Assembly (NCBI GenBank): GCA_963920665.1
Contig: OY987265.1
Location: 15,195,001 to 15,259,000 of the forward strand
Source: Straminergon stramineum
Lineage: Eukaryota > Streptophyta > Bryopsida > Hypnales > Calliergonaceae
Length of the DNA: 64,000 nt
Direction: 5' to 3'
This document shows positions 11,938-24,190 of the stretch, piece by piece (within the stretch, counting starts at the first letter, position 1; every line of letters begins with the position of its first letter). Under the pieces are notes generated by a model, which searched no databases, had not been told where the DNA came from, and worked only from the letters and a program-made list of their open reading frames with translations. The position numbers and the translations under genes were made by a program.

Positions 11938-14900
11938 TCACGACATAACTTGCAGCGCTTCTCTCGTCTTCCCAAGAACATTCAACGCAGTGGCTGCAAT
12001 ATGACCAGCAGTTAAACCTGCTTCAGCATACTGGTCCTTCGGGGCGCCATGTTCGATGTAGCGGTCAGGAAGCACAAGAGGTCTCCACTGTTTATGACAA
12101 AGGAAAGGGAAATATGTGAGAATAGGTTCACGGTTAGTGAATGCCACATCGAACTGTAGCAACTCATTCCACAAACATATGACCAGATGCGCTAAAGACA
12201 ACTAGTTCGCTGATTACCACAAAAGAACCTATAACATCCAATACTACTCAGAGAACTGGAAACTCTGACCTGAAGGAATGAAAAAACTGTAATTTAGAAT
12301 TATTCCACAACCCAGCCAAAAGGAAAGTAAGGAATAAAAGCAAAATTCAACTGCGATATAGACTTACCTTCAGTTTGCCATCGAGAAGCCCATCCAAAGC
12401 CAGGAATTGCACAACATGAGATCCGAAGCCTCCAATTGAGCCCTCCTCCACGGTGACAAGCACTTGGTGGTTTTTCGCAAGTTGGCGAATAAGGTCTCGG
12501 TCAAGGGGCTTGCAAAACCGAGCATCGGCGACAGTTGCTGAAACTCCCAAATCGGCAAGGAGAGCGTGAGCAGCCAGGCAGTTCTGAACCATGGTACCAT
12601 AACCCAACAGTGCCACTTCCGTACCTTCCAGCAAGATTCGTCCTTTGCCAATCTGCACTCATGAAAGAGCCCATATTTTTCACAAGTGGTCAAACATCCA
12701 GAGTTTGATATATACCTCAAAATTGTGCCAGGTTGACCCTCTGCACTTACTTGTTTGACTACACTGTTTATTCTATTAAGTGTCAGTCATATAACACCAG
12801 AATAGCATGCCACAGAATAAATGAGTTTTTTCTGTTAAATTGTGTAGTACCTTGGAAGCACTGTTCAGAAGCTTCCAAGTGAAGTCAAGCAACAAGTGGC
12901 AAAGACGAAGTCCAAAACTTGAAGATAAGCAAGAATAGACGTGACACAGTAAGCAGAATGATTCTACGGGGAGCTCAAGGGGTCAAACATCCAGAGTTTG
13001 ATATATACCTCAATGGGAACGCCTTTGTTGTTTGGAGGCAATTCGACACCAATTCCATTACCCCTTGGATATCTGAAACAACTGGGTCGGTCATCAATCA
13101 CAGCAGCAGTGGCAACCATGTGGAAAAGCTCAGCTTCGTCAGCAGGAGCCATGACAACCATGTTCGGCAGGCAGGCCATGTAGGTCACGTCAAACGCCCC
13201 ACAGTGAGTTGGCCCATCAGCTCCAACAAGCCCAGCACGGTCCATAGCAAATCGGACTGGCAATTTCTGCAGATCCACATCGTGAACAACCTGCAAGAAC
13301 ACCGTGACAAAGAAAAGAAAAAATAAGAACCACAAGGTAAGACCATTCTTCAACTTTTGCAGGCCCTGTTGGTTTAAGTCAAGGTGGATATCCCAAATGC
13401 CCTATCCCCATTTTGCCGACAGGCCAGACTAAGTTATTCCTAAGAAAATGAAATTCATCAGTGGAAGTCCGCTGACCTGATCATATCCTCGTTGAAGGAA
13501 GGAAGAGTAGATGCTGCAGAAGGGAATCAAGCCTTCGCATGCTAGTCCCGCGGCAAAAGTGACAGCATGTTGTTCCGCAATGCCCACATCAAAGCACCTG
13601 TCTGGGAACCGCTTCGCAAACATGTTCATGCCAGTACCACCTCCCATAGCTGCATGAATTCCAATAACTTTCTTGTTGACCTCTGCCTCGGCTATCAGTG
13701 CCTCAGCAAAATAAGTCGTGTATGCCTGAGTTGCAGTTTTCACCTTTTTCTGCTTCCCGGTTGCTGGATCAAACTTCACAACACCTGCAGACCAGAATCA
13801 ATTCGTTTAAATAGCAGGAATGATAATCGCACGGAAGTTCAGCCTACATCAACAACAATTCTGTTTACAATTGAAAACAGAAAAAAGCTGAGACAAACAC
13901 TAACCGTGGTACTTGTCAGAAGCTCTTTCAGCATAGGGATAGCCGCGACCCTTCTCAGTCACGAGGTGAATCAGCACAGGCCCAGTTGTGGAGGTATTCT
14001 TCACCTCCCGCAAGATTGTCACCAAATCGTCAAGGTTGTGGCCATCGACTGGGCCAATGTAGTAGAGGCCGAGTTCCTCGAAAAGAGTGGACCCAGAGCC
14101 ACTAATCATACCTCGAGCATACTCATCAACCTTCGAGGCCAAAGCGTGCGCCGAGCCTCCAATTTGCTTGGTCACACCCTGGAATGGCAAGTCACAAACA
14201 ATACGGCTTTCAGTAACAAGACATTGAAAGACGAGCTTCATTCTTCCAACTGGATTCCCAAGCAGTCAGAGCAACCAAAGAAAGTGACCCTACCTTTGCA
14301 ACTTCACGGAGCTCACGAAGTGGCCTGCTTGACTGAAGCCTGCTGAGAGCGCTACTCAGGGCACCAACAGGAGGAGCAGGGCCATCAAGAGTAGCTGTGG
14401 GAAGAGATACTTGTTTGTTGTCGTTCAGTATCACAATCATATTGCAATCCAGGTACCCGGCATTGTTCATAGCCTCGTAGGCTTGCCCGGCAGTCATAGC
14501 TCCATCACCGATCACAGCAATCACATTGTTCTTGTTGCCCTTCAAGTCTCTTCCAACCGCCATTCCTGGAGTATCAAGTACATTCTACCTTCATAATCTC
14601 CTTCAATAAAGAACTAAAGAATGAAGTCGCATAAAAATACATCGAAAAAGGGTACACAATCCTTCCAAAAACATATTCATTCACCCACCTAAGCCCGCAG
14701 ATATACTGGTAGAACTATGACCAGCTCCGAAAGCGTCGTATTCACTCTCAGACCTCTTGACAAAACCCGAAAGTCCATCGGTTTGCCTCAACGTGTGCAT
14801 CTTGCCCCTTCTCCCTGTCAAGATTTTGTGTGGGTATGCCTGTTTCAACCACAATTACAAAACCGAAGTAAACGTACCGATCACCAAAAAGCAAAAAAAA

Positions 14901-16185
14901 GTAACACTAAAATATGCACCAGATTGTCTTCAAGCAATTGCTTGATTCCCCAAAGCGACGTATAATAAAAAACTACAAAGACTTCCTTAAATTCCGGGGA
15001 TCACAAACAGGGTGGTCAAAGGAAGAAGCACGACGTTGATGCCGCGATTCTAGAATAATACTCTTAGTTAACTGTAACTATTCAGGAACCAAATATTGCA
15101 GATTCCCCTCCCACTACGCGAATTTAGGTCGGAAAATCTTTTGCAAATTAGATTCGTATGGCAACCCACAGCTATCCCAAGAAAAAGCAATCAGAAAATT
15201 GTTATATGTAATGCATAAACGTAAAAGCCGTAGGACAAAAAAGGGACACTACTCCTGCATCAACAAATATAGTACATTTTCTTCACCACCCACGGGATAT
15301 CTCCTGACACGCGCTCAACCCCAAAAATGTTCACACAAACCGCGGAACGTAGATTCTGCGACAAATGTGCTGAACTGCGCGAATCACGTGCAATCCGCCA
15401 ATACTCTCAACTCAGGTTGACAACAACCAATAACACATCGAAGACAAGCCGACTAGCCACATTGATACTTTTCGCCATTTCTTGTTTTTTCTTCGGCAAC
15501 CCAAAGAAGCGAAAAGAAGGACACCAAAAACACCAAAAGCACACCTGATGTCCAACATCCCACAAGAACTTATCCTCCGGGCAATTGAACACATGATGCA
15601 GCGCTACGGTGAGCTCCACCACCCCCAAACTGGAGCCCAAATGGCCTCCCGTCTTGGAAACCGTGAAGATAGTCTCGGCTCTCACTTCATCCGCCAGTTG
15701 TTTCAGTTCCTGCAAGGAACCAACGAATTAAAACCAACAAAACCAACGAAACCAATCAAAGCTCAAAGGAGACGTCCATCAATTGGGACACGTCCATACC
15801 CGCACAGTCAGATTCTTCATGTGGATGGGATAGTTGATGGTGTCCAAAAGCGGTGTCGGCGGCTGCTCTGCGAAATACTCCGCGGCGTTATCCGGCAGGG
15901 AACTAGCGGTCGCAATCTTCCGAATCCCCTGAAACCCAGCACCCAGTCAATCCAATGCAACGACAGCATTACGAAACAGCAACAAGAAAAGCGAATCCAA
16001 GAGAGCCACAGAACATTTAAAGCCGAAGCGCATACATTGGAGCGAAGGCGTGTTCCGTAATTCGGCTTGTGGGTGTTGAAGAATCGGGTGGTGTCTGCGC
16101 GGAGCGAAGGCGCCACGGATGACGACGACGCTGCGGCGAGCTTGTTGTTCAGCACCACAGCTTGGGAAGCAGCCATGGTGGCCAT
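11938..16185 (-). CDS. DXS: 1-deoxy-D-xylulose-5-phosphate synthase, plastid, 10 exons, 721 aa
   Basis: Thiamine-diphosphate enzyme that condenses pyruvate and glyceraldehyde 3-phosphate, the entry step of the plastid MEP isoprenoid pathway. Exons on the minus strand: 16185-16036, 15928-15800, 15709-15545, 14839-14689, 14565-14294, 14178-13905, 13784-13477, 13290-13009, 12652-12368, 12087-11938. All splice sites are GT-AG and the 2,166-bp reading frame is open. The Ser/Ala-rich N-terminus (about 60 residues, few acidic residues) looks like a transit peptide. Visible motifs: [10 protein letters not shown] with the active-site His116; the ThDP motif GDG (218-220) to NDN (246-248); the catalytic Glu451 in GIAEQHAV; and the DRAG motif (500-503). 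The length equals plant DXS (about 717 aa). Intron 8 carries a duplicated donor-site segment, listed separately. The gene appears functional. Confidence 0.97.
12688..12720 (-). repeat. Duplicated copy of the intron-8 splice donor of DXS
   Basis: These 33 bases are identical to 12981-13013, which spans the real exon 8/intron 8 junction of DXS (exon end at 13009). The copies are direct repeats 293 bases apart. The inner one places a second GTATAT donor at 12715, about 60 bases before the intron's acceptor. Confidence 0.9.
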
Positions 16186-16885
16186 GGTGAAGAAAATGTC
16201 AAGCTACAAACGCACGAGCACAAGCACAACCCCAAGTTCTGCAACCCGGACGTAAACAATTGCGGACTGCGAAGAGCACTTGGGGCGGGCGAGAGCGCAT
16301 GAAGAGCCCGGGCTCGTCAGGGAAGAGATGTCAGTCCCATCTATACTTATGCGTTCTGATAACAAGGGAGCACTGGATAGGGCGCTCTCGTGCTTCTCGG
16401 ATTTCGACGATTATCGCCGGATGAGCTTCGACGGACGTTCGTTAGAAGATGGAAGTTATCCGCGAATGAGGTTCAGTTTGCGTCGGGAAAGCCTTGACCA
16501 GGTTCGTTCGTTCGTTGGGTTCCCAAGTAACGGTGCCGTGGGCCATGGACGGCGGGCATGGATGGCGTTCGTTTGTTCGTCGGTTTGCAGGTCGTCAAGG
16601 ACGAATGTGCGTGGATGAATGAGGGGTGGGGTTCAGTTCATTCACCCTACTACCGAGTTCAGTTATTGGGATGATTCTGACGCTGACGGGGTGCTGACAC
16701 ATTGGCTGAGTGGCGCTTTTAATGATACTTTGGTTGGGAAATTGTAATTCTTTTATCACTGAAAAGGACTGATGAACGGAACTGAAGAGGATGGAAAGAA
16801 AGAATTCGGGGGAGATAAAGTACTTGTGCTCATCTTGCATTTCTTTATGAAACAATTTTGGACACAGAAGGGCTTCACACTAAGC
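16186..16885. other. 5' flank of DXS
   Basis: GC-richer than the surrounding repeats and likely to hold the DXS promoter and 5' UTR. It contains a run of gttcgttcgtt near 16503. A 112-codon plus-strand open frame (16280-16618) has no recognisable domain, and I do not call it a gene. Confidence 0.45.
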
Positions 16886-17115
16886 TTAACCCTTGAACAA
16901 CACGGCAGACGATTATTGTCCGATGAATGACAAGGGATTCTCCTGTGTAGGAAAGAATTGCAACTATTCATCCTCAAAATTAGGGGTGGAAAGGGAAGAT
17001 CTTCTACAGTAGTTTGACTCCCAATGAGTATTTTTGTTTTTTCTAAAGTGGATGATGTCATACGGTTCCAAAATGGCTGATTTCCATGGTCACCAACCCA
17101 ACATTCAAGGGTTCA
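16886..17115 (-). repeat. 230-bp TTAA-bounded MITE-like element, copy 2
   Basis: Inverted copy of the unit at 160-389, with exactly the same length. The left end is TTAACCCTTGAAC and the right end TTCAAGGGTTCA, where the expected TTAA has one change. The open frame resembling that of copy 1 (MTSSTL, LRMNSCN, RIPCHS) runs on the minus strand. Confidence 0.65.
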
Positions 17116-17942
17116 GTCCCAAATTTCTAATAAGTATCACGATAGGGCCTCCTTACAAATGCAAAGTCTTGAGTAAGTTATTCCAGGTCAACTCCTAAGG
17201 TAAACATGCCTATTCCCAAGACCCCTAATTTGTGCTTCATTAATTTATCTTCTATACATCTCCTAGCGAATTTAGGGCCTCTAATTGCAAATCTGAATTC
17301 AAAATTTGCAAATTTTATAATGTGTGACAAATTAAAAATTTCAGGGTTTTCCATTGGGGACAAGCAAGGGGGTCAATCCACCCCAACCTTCCCAAGCACG
17401 TTTGCTATCCAAGCACCTTGGAGAGGCTATTTGTCAACTTATGGATTTTGAGAAGTTTGAGAGAAGCCATTTGCAAGTGGAATCAAGACTTTCCGACAAG
17501 AAATGAATTTTCTATGATCTTTCAAAGTTTGTGGGAACTAAAGTGATAAAGCATGGGTAGACTTAATGCTAAACCATGTAGTGACATGTCCCTTCTCCAA
17601 GTGCATTGTCATGTGCTAAACAGTTGCTAAGATCATGGCAATGTTTAGGTGACTATTGCAAATGGGAGGGGCCAATAGACATTGGAATTCAGTGCCTTGT
17701 CAGTATTGGAGTTTTGTACCTTATTTCCCTTTCATAAAGAAAACAAAACATTACAAATCAAAGGCCTAGGTCTCCTCAATCACATATGTTCTAATGTAAT
17801 GTAATTATAGTAGCTCAAGATTGAGTCAATTGATTTTCAAATCATGTTTTCAAAGTAATGTTCACTTGAACTTTGTTGTAGGTAACAAATCGGCACAAAA
17901 TCAACATGTAAAAAGGCCTTTACCGGTGTTCTCTTCTTGTAT
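17116..17942. other. AT-rich intergenic DNA
   Basis: No gene or clear repeat boundary seen. Confidence 0.4.
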
Positions 17943-18896
17943 TTAACCCCTAAAGGTATTTGACTATGTTTTCACCAAAAACGCTCCAAAACTATCATCT
18001 CTAGTACAAGTACCAAATTTTAGAAAAAAATACATTTTTGGACAAATGTAACCGTAGGATCTTGTATTAATCTGGTTTGGGAAGATGTGGAAAAAAATTC
18101 AGAAATTTCCACCGTTTGGATTGCAAGATATTAGCATTTGAAGTGACAAAAAGCCTTTTTTTGGCCCTGCAAAAATCCGGGCAGATGCACTCCACAAGGT
18201 TAGATACTTATGAAAAAATGTCCAAAATGGTTGTAACTCTTTGGATTCATTCTTCAAGTCATGTTGGCTACATGCTTGAAAAATTTTAGATCATTTGGAA
18301 TTGTACAACATATAGGAAAAAAATAGTAAATTGAAAGAAGTAGAGAATGATTCAAAATACTAAATTGTTAATAATTTATTTATGGAATTGAAAAATGAGA
18401 ATCCCAATGGTGAAATTGTTGTAATAAACAGTCTACACCTCACTTTTTTATTTTTTTCCAAAAATATTAAAAATTGAGTGAAATAAAGGTCTTCAAAGTT
18501 TATTTTAGAGTAGAGATTCCATTACTACCCACAAACTACCCCCAACTAAAACTCTTCATAACTTTCATCTCATAAATCAAAATGGAATGATTCAAAGCTT
18601 TCCATATATATAAAAATCAGGAAAATCAATTTCAAATTTTTATTTTAAAAAAAAGTGATTTTTAAAGAAGTTTTTTTTGCTGCCCGGGCTGCCCGCCGAG
18701 CAATGAAAACAACATATCATACAATAACTTTTTAACCATATATTCAAAAGTTATGAAAATTGTTGGGTCTTAAAGCTACTCCTCGGGCACATGTTGTGTG
18801 AAAATTTCAAAGAAAAAAAATAAAAATTCCATCTGTAGCGAGCTGCCCAAAATCGCTATGTTGCAAAAAAACACTGTTTGGTCCTTTAGAGGTTAA
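17943..18896 (-). repeat. TTAA-bounded ~0.95-kb element, copy B
   Basis: The left end TTAACCCCTAAAGG and right end CCTTTAGAGGTTAA are inverted repeats. The body is the reverse complement of copies A, D and E. The copy shares more with C and E (for example aatatcttgcaatcc followed by the aaggtgg or acggtgg block) than with A and D. Confidence 0.75.
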
Positions 18897-20132
18897 CGCA
18901 AGTAAATATTAAATCTTGAAAGTCAAGTTCAATTCTCATTTTTATCAAACCCTATTTTTGCTTTAAGCTTCAATTCCTTGACATTAGATCTTCCAAAAAA
19001 ACGTTCACACAAAGGTATTACGAAGAAGTAGAAGCTTAATATTGGAATTTAATTTAAAGCTCTAACTAAGTCCTTCTTCAATGTTCTTGTTTAATCAGTT
19101 TTCTTAGGGAAGAAGGACTTGGGACTTGGAACATAGAATAATGTGACTTAGAATGTTTGTTGAATGATCTGTTCACTTATGCACCCTATTTAAATTCTTT
19201 TACAAAAAGAAAAAAGAATGATGGTAAGCTTTGCATACATACATACAAAATAAAGAGCATCACAAATTCTTATTTTTTGATTAGTACAAACAATTTTCTA
19301 TATTGATTACCTCGATAAGTATAAAAATCTTTTATATGTTATAGAATTTTACCTCCTTCTAAATCTTCAATAAATTAAATGTTTTAGACCTTGAGAATTT
19401 AGAAATAAATAATTTTAAGAATTTTTAAATAATTTTTAAGAAAATTTCAAATGTATTTGTGCTTCATAAAAACAATAAACTATCATTGGTTGCTTTTGAA
19501 ATTTTGTGACAATCTCAATGTTGTAGATGGCTCTTCAAGGCCCAAAATTTGATGAAAGGATAAGAAAAAATTGCTCCAAGAAAATCATGAGTTGCCTCAA
19601 TGCAAAAAAAATTAATATACAAGAAATTTTTGTTGGAAACTTACTTATTATTTAAGATTCTGTAACCAAGATGAAATTATTTTAACAACTTTTAGGTAGA
19701 TGAAGACCATGAGTCATATTTAGATCAATATTGAATAGAACCTTATTTGGTGGCACCTCCCCACTCTCTATATGTGCTTATTAGAAGACTTTATCAATAC
19801 TTCCATCCTAAAAAATGGGATAATTAGAAAAATAGACAATGAAAAGTTCCTTGCAATATGAAAAGTACGTCATTGCAACAACTACCATGGAAAGAAAGAA
19901 GTACTAGCAATATAAAGAAAATCTATTAGGGCTCCACCACTCTTTGCACTATCAATGATGCCCATTGAAGATTGAAATTTTGGGGCCCCATGACTAGCTC
20001 AAGAGACCTTAGCAACAAAAATATGATCCTTACATGGATGTAGGAACTCGAAAATAGTTGTCCTTAGATGTAGGAACAAGCATACATTGGAACAACAAAC
20101 TCAAAGAAAGCATAAAGTAAAAGCCACGGTTG
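18897..20132. other. AT-rich intergenic DNA
   Basis: Nothing supportable as a gene. It consists of simple A/T-rich runs and short shadow frames only. Confidence 0.4.
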
Positions 20133-20197
20133 CTAGCATATGAGCCTAGTATCTTGAGCCTATGAGCTTAGTAGCCTAGGCTCTTATGTTATTGATA

Positions 20198-22308
20198 CAC
20201 TAGTAGAAAACAAGGTCAAATGTAACTAGTGAAAAAATGATTTGTCACTAGAAAATGACTAAAAAATGACTTCTCATCATTATGTAGTCACCAAAGTTGA
20301 CGTGTTACAAGCTGCAGTCATTTATTAAGCATTCAAAGGAGTAGTGGATGATGTCCAAATGAGATGAGCAATGAGAACTCTTGTCATTTATAATTTTGTC
20401 TATGTATTGTAGTACTATTGCTGATGTGGATTACGTCAAGTCATATTTGAGTTGTGTTATCATAAACTGATCGCATTAAATAACTATGGTAGAATTGAGG
20501 AATGACTAACAATGGGCTATCACCCACCAAGGAAATGAAATTTAATATTAAGCTACAAATGGACTAGATGGACATCTTAAATGGATGGATCATATGGATG
20601 GATCAAATAGACCTAATCGACAGCTTAGATGTATAGATCAGATAAACCTAATTGACGGTTTAGATGGATGGATTAGAAAGATCTAATTGATGGCTTAGAT
20701 GGATGGATCAAAATAGACCTAATTGACAGCTTAGATAGATGGATCAAATGGACAACTCAGAGGGTCAAATCAAATTGCTTCTTTCTAGAGCAACTCATAT
20801 GGATGGGTGAAATTTCATCTCAACAACAAATGGAAGGCTCAGATTGTATCTTGACAATAAATAGATGGTTCATATTTTAGGTCAACCACCACATTTTAGG
20901 TAAGTCGCCTTTCTACTTTTGTGGTGGCTAACATGTGGTATGTAAATTGTAATTGCATCCCACTTATTAGTCATTGATTAGTCATTTTTTAGTCATTGTG
21001 TAGTTGTTATATAGTCATAGAATATATTATATCGTGGTAGTTTCAAATTATAGTTGTAGCTACTACATATGAATGACGGAAATTTTGTCTCTCTCATTTA
21101 TAGTTAGATTTAGGTCAGTTGCCGCCTCTTTAGTTTATCTTCTTCTTCTTTTATCTTCTTACTTACAAACATCTTCTCATTTTCTTCTCTTGTTTTTGCT
21201 TCAATTTTCCTAAGTGAAGACTTAGTTTACAATCTTCTTTTTGTTGTGTTGCTTTGTAGTGTTGCTCTTTTGTTGTTGTATTGTTGTGTCATTGTTTTGT
21301 TGTTATATTATTGTTTTGTTTTGTTGTTGTACTATCAATTTGTGGTATTTTTATTTTGCAGTTTTGTAGGAAAGTTGTTTTGCAATTTGTGGTTTTAGTT
21401 GGTAGTTGGCTACAGTTTTTATGGACCAAGAAGGAAAAACAAATTATGGCTTGGAGAAAAGAAGAAGTTCAAAGCAGATTGTAGTCAAAGCACATAATCA
21501 TACTATAGTCCTGGTACACTTATATATAGTTTAGTCATAGTGGAGTCAAACTACAATCATAGTTTAGTCATAGTGCACTTATAATACAATCATAGTATAG
21601 TCAGAGTACAGTCATAGGATAGTCATAGAGCAATCAAACTATAGCCATAGAAATATAATGCAATTATAATACAATCATGAAAATGTAGTCACATAATAAA
21701 TGTACAAAATGATTCATTAAAAATTATTCTTCAATCCTCTTACTTCTTGTTTATTTGTTTGCAACTATAGAAAACTAATGAATGATTGCAATAGTCATCT
21801 ACTCAACTATTGTGTAACCAACATATAAATGATTAAATAAGGACTATCATATGACTACTATATGACTTCCTAAGGATATACAAACCTTTTCTAAATGATT
21901 GCACTGAACTCAAAAATGACTAAAGTATGACAGTTGTAGCCAAAATCATTACTACAAAATGACTAATAGGTGATCTAAAATTTTTCACTTCATCTGAATA
22001 GGACTATCAACGCTTGCAACATTATTCCAAAACCAACCAACCCAAAAACTCCACATGTATAGACCATGTGAGCAATTATACTTGCTAGGTCAACTACCCC
22101 ATATAATCACATACTAACCAACTTCCACATCAACAGTTGGATGAGAAATAAATCATTACAAATAAATGACTACAATGTCCTAAATGCCTTGTCTGAAATG
22201 ACTTAAACCCTAAAATCAGACTTCAATCATAGTTTAGTTATAAGTGTCCTAAATGACTAGGTTTGTAGTCATTAACGCTAGTCATTTATAGCCCTTTTTC
22301 TACTAGTG
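20198..22308. mobile_element. Non-autonomous CACTA (En/Spm-type) element
   Basis: The element starts CACTAGTAGAAAACAAGG and ends with the reverse complement of CACTAGTAGAAAAAGGGC, so it has the CACTA termini of this superfamily. Both subterminal zones are crowded with short AATGACTA/TAGTCATT motifs in both orientations, as expected for transposase-binding repeats. The flanking triplets ATA and GTA match at two of three positions of a 3-bp target duplication. No transposase frame is seen; the longest frame (21281-21484) is low-complexity. At 2.1 kb it is non-autonomous. Confidence 0.72.
20570..20780 (+). repeat. Imperfect tandem repeat inside the CACTA element
   Basis: About five decayed units of 35-45 bp built on agcttagatggatggatcaa and agacctaattgac. 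Located in the left third of the CACTA-type element. Confidence 0.6.
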
Positions 22309-22312
22309 GTAC

Positions 22313-22575
22313 CTTCCATAGTTATAGGATGTTCATATTATAGGTGTCTATGTTCTAAGTACCTATGTTATAATCACCTTCCATAGATATAGGATGTTTA
22401 TATAATAAGTGCCTAATTATATTATGGATGTCTATGTTTTAGGTGCCTATAATATAGGCACCTTCTATGGTTATAGTATATTTATATTATAGGTACCTAT
22501 GTTACAAGCACCTTACATGGTTATAGGGTACTCATATTATAAGCATGTATGTTATAAACACCTTCAATAGTTGTA
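22313..22575 (+). repeat. Imperfect tandem repeat, core ~50 bp
   Basis: Four to five units each begin ccttccatagttatagg (with variants) and continue with tatattatagg-gcctatgtta. Spacing varies between about 50 and 84 bp. Belongs to the outer element disrupted by the CACTA insertion. Confidence 0.6.
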
Positions 22576-22637
22576 CAATATCTACTTACACCTAGGCTCA
22601 AGGCTCATAGGCTCTCATTTTTAGGCTCACATGCTAG

Positions 22638-23975
22638 TGTCATTGAAGTAAAAGCCACAATGGTCATGGAGGTGAGTTGAACACATGCACTAATGGATAA
22701 TGCTACTTTCATTAGAAATGATCATCATTGAAGGTTCAATTTTGTTTTCACAAATCACAACAAAACTTTGCATCATGTGCAATAGTTTCTTCATACTTCT
22801 AAAAAAAACAATTGAAAGGTAATTATTGAAAAAAAATCATAATAAGATTCTTTCAATTTTCATCTCAATTTGGCATCTTAGTAAATCTACTTTCAAAAAT
22901 TTACTAATTTTTCAATATTATTGAATAGATTGTTGTTTGTTCAAATATCTTTGATTCATTTTATTTTGATTAATCTCATAACCCCTATAGTCCCAAATGT
23001 CCCCTTTGGAGACAATTGAATGTTTGGTTTAGTTCCTATGATCTCAATATTTGGCATACTTTTTTAAAACTTTTTTTGAAGATAATTTTTTTTCAAATTT
23101 TTTTCTCATAGATTATGTTTTTGTCTATATATGGAATCATTGATTCATTTCATTTGGAGAAATATTGTGAAAATTTGTAGAGCATTTTGTTTTGTAGGCA
23201 ATTATAGGATGTTTTGGAGAAATAACATAATGGATCCATTTTTTAACTCATTATTTATTTACAATTTTCAGAATAAAAAGTATTCAAGGTTTAGTTTATA
23301 CGGCTCAAAATCCTATACAATATTGATGGATACTTAGTGAATCACCCACTTTAATTTAGAACCCCTTTTCCTCAAACGAATTACCTAAATTTCAACATTA
23401 TTTCTGAAAAGAAAATAATTACAATACATTGTGGTTCTTTAGGTAATTGATATTGGCATCTAAATTATGACCATAACCAAAGACCCACATAGAGGCACCT
23501 TGAACACAAAATCCAATGGCTATAAATCAGAAATATCATGAATGGAGTATGATATGCAAGATGGATTATAGGTTAAATTAAATTGGATTGAAAATTGCAT
23601 GAATGGTTTATTGCATGACATAACTCAAGAAACTTGTCAAGATCAATTTTATAAATCCATTGATAATCACCCTAATAAAAAAAAAATTAAAGATAATGTT
23701 GAAGATAGTCAGTAATCCTAATGTAGTCCTCATAGTCAATATTTGAGGCAATTTCTAAGGAATCATTAATTTTTTCTAGTTAATAATTAACTAAATCCTA
23801 ATAAAAAAATTCATATTCTTCTTGTGAGAAATAATTAAAAAAAAAATCTTCAACTTTTCAACAATTCATCAACTCTTATAAGTAAAATTTTTAAGATATT
23901 AACTATTGCAATTGTGGATGAAGGGACATCCAATGATATAAAGCAATAGGGATGTCTGCACTTGTATGGCTTCCT
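22638..23975. other. AT-rich repeat-derived DNA
   Basis: No gene. The part around 22,970-23,340 looks like a very decayed relative of the ~0.93-kb TTAA elements: ataacccctatagtcc at its start, then a block resembling attcatttcatttggag and ttgtaggcaattat. Confidence 0.35.
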
Positions 23976-24190
23976 GTCCTGGCTTTAGTCGTGTGGCATC
24001 ATGATTCCATGGCCATGTCATGGCTTTAGTCGTGTAGCATCATGATTCCATAGCCATGTCATGGCTTTAGTCATGCGGCATCATGATTCCATGGCCATGT
24101 CATAGCTTTAGTTGTGTAGCATCATGATTCTATAGCCATGTCATGGCTTTAGTCATGTGGCATCATGATTCCATGGCCATATCATGGCTT
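23976..24190 (+). repeat. 41-bp tandem array, 5.3 copies, alternating A/B units
   Basis: Five full 41-bp units (23976, 24017, 24058, 24099, 24140) and a partial sixth, built on gtcatggctttagtcgtg and gcatcatgattccat. Units 1, 3 and 5 carry GGCAT...CATGGCC, while units 2 and 4 carry AGCAT...(C/T)ATAGCC. The array therefore behaves as an 82-bp dimer repeat. Confidence 0.9.

Larger units (their letters stand above)
20133..22637. mobile_element. Outer element with CTAGCATRTGAGCCTA inverted termini, split by CACTA insertion
   Basis: The left end CTAGCATATGAGCCTAG and the right end (reverse complement CTAGCATGTGAGCCTAA) are inverted repeats. A 13-bp direct repeat, AAGTAAAAGCCAC, occurs just outside both ends (20115-20127 and 22646-22658). 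The CACTA-type element at 20198-22308 sits inside. A shorter related unit without that insertion is present at 36769-36957. Without the insertion the outer element would be about 390 bp and non-coding. Confidence 0.5.

Noticed and set aside
16280..16618. 112-codon frame upstream of DXS
   Set aside because: It lies in the DXS promoter/5' UTR area on the opposite strand, with no recognisable domain.
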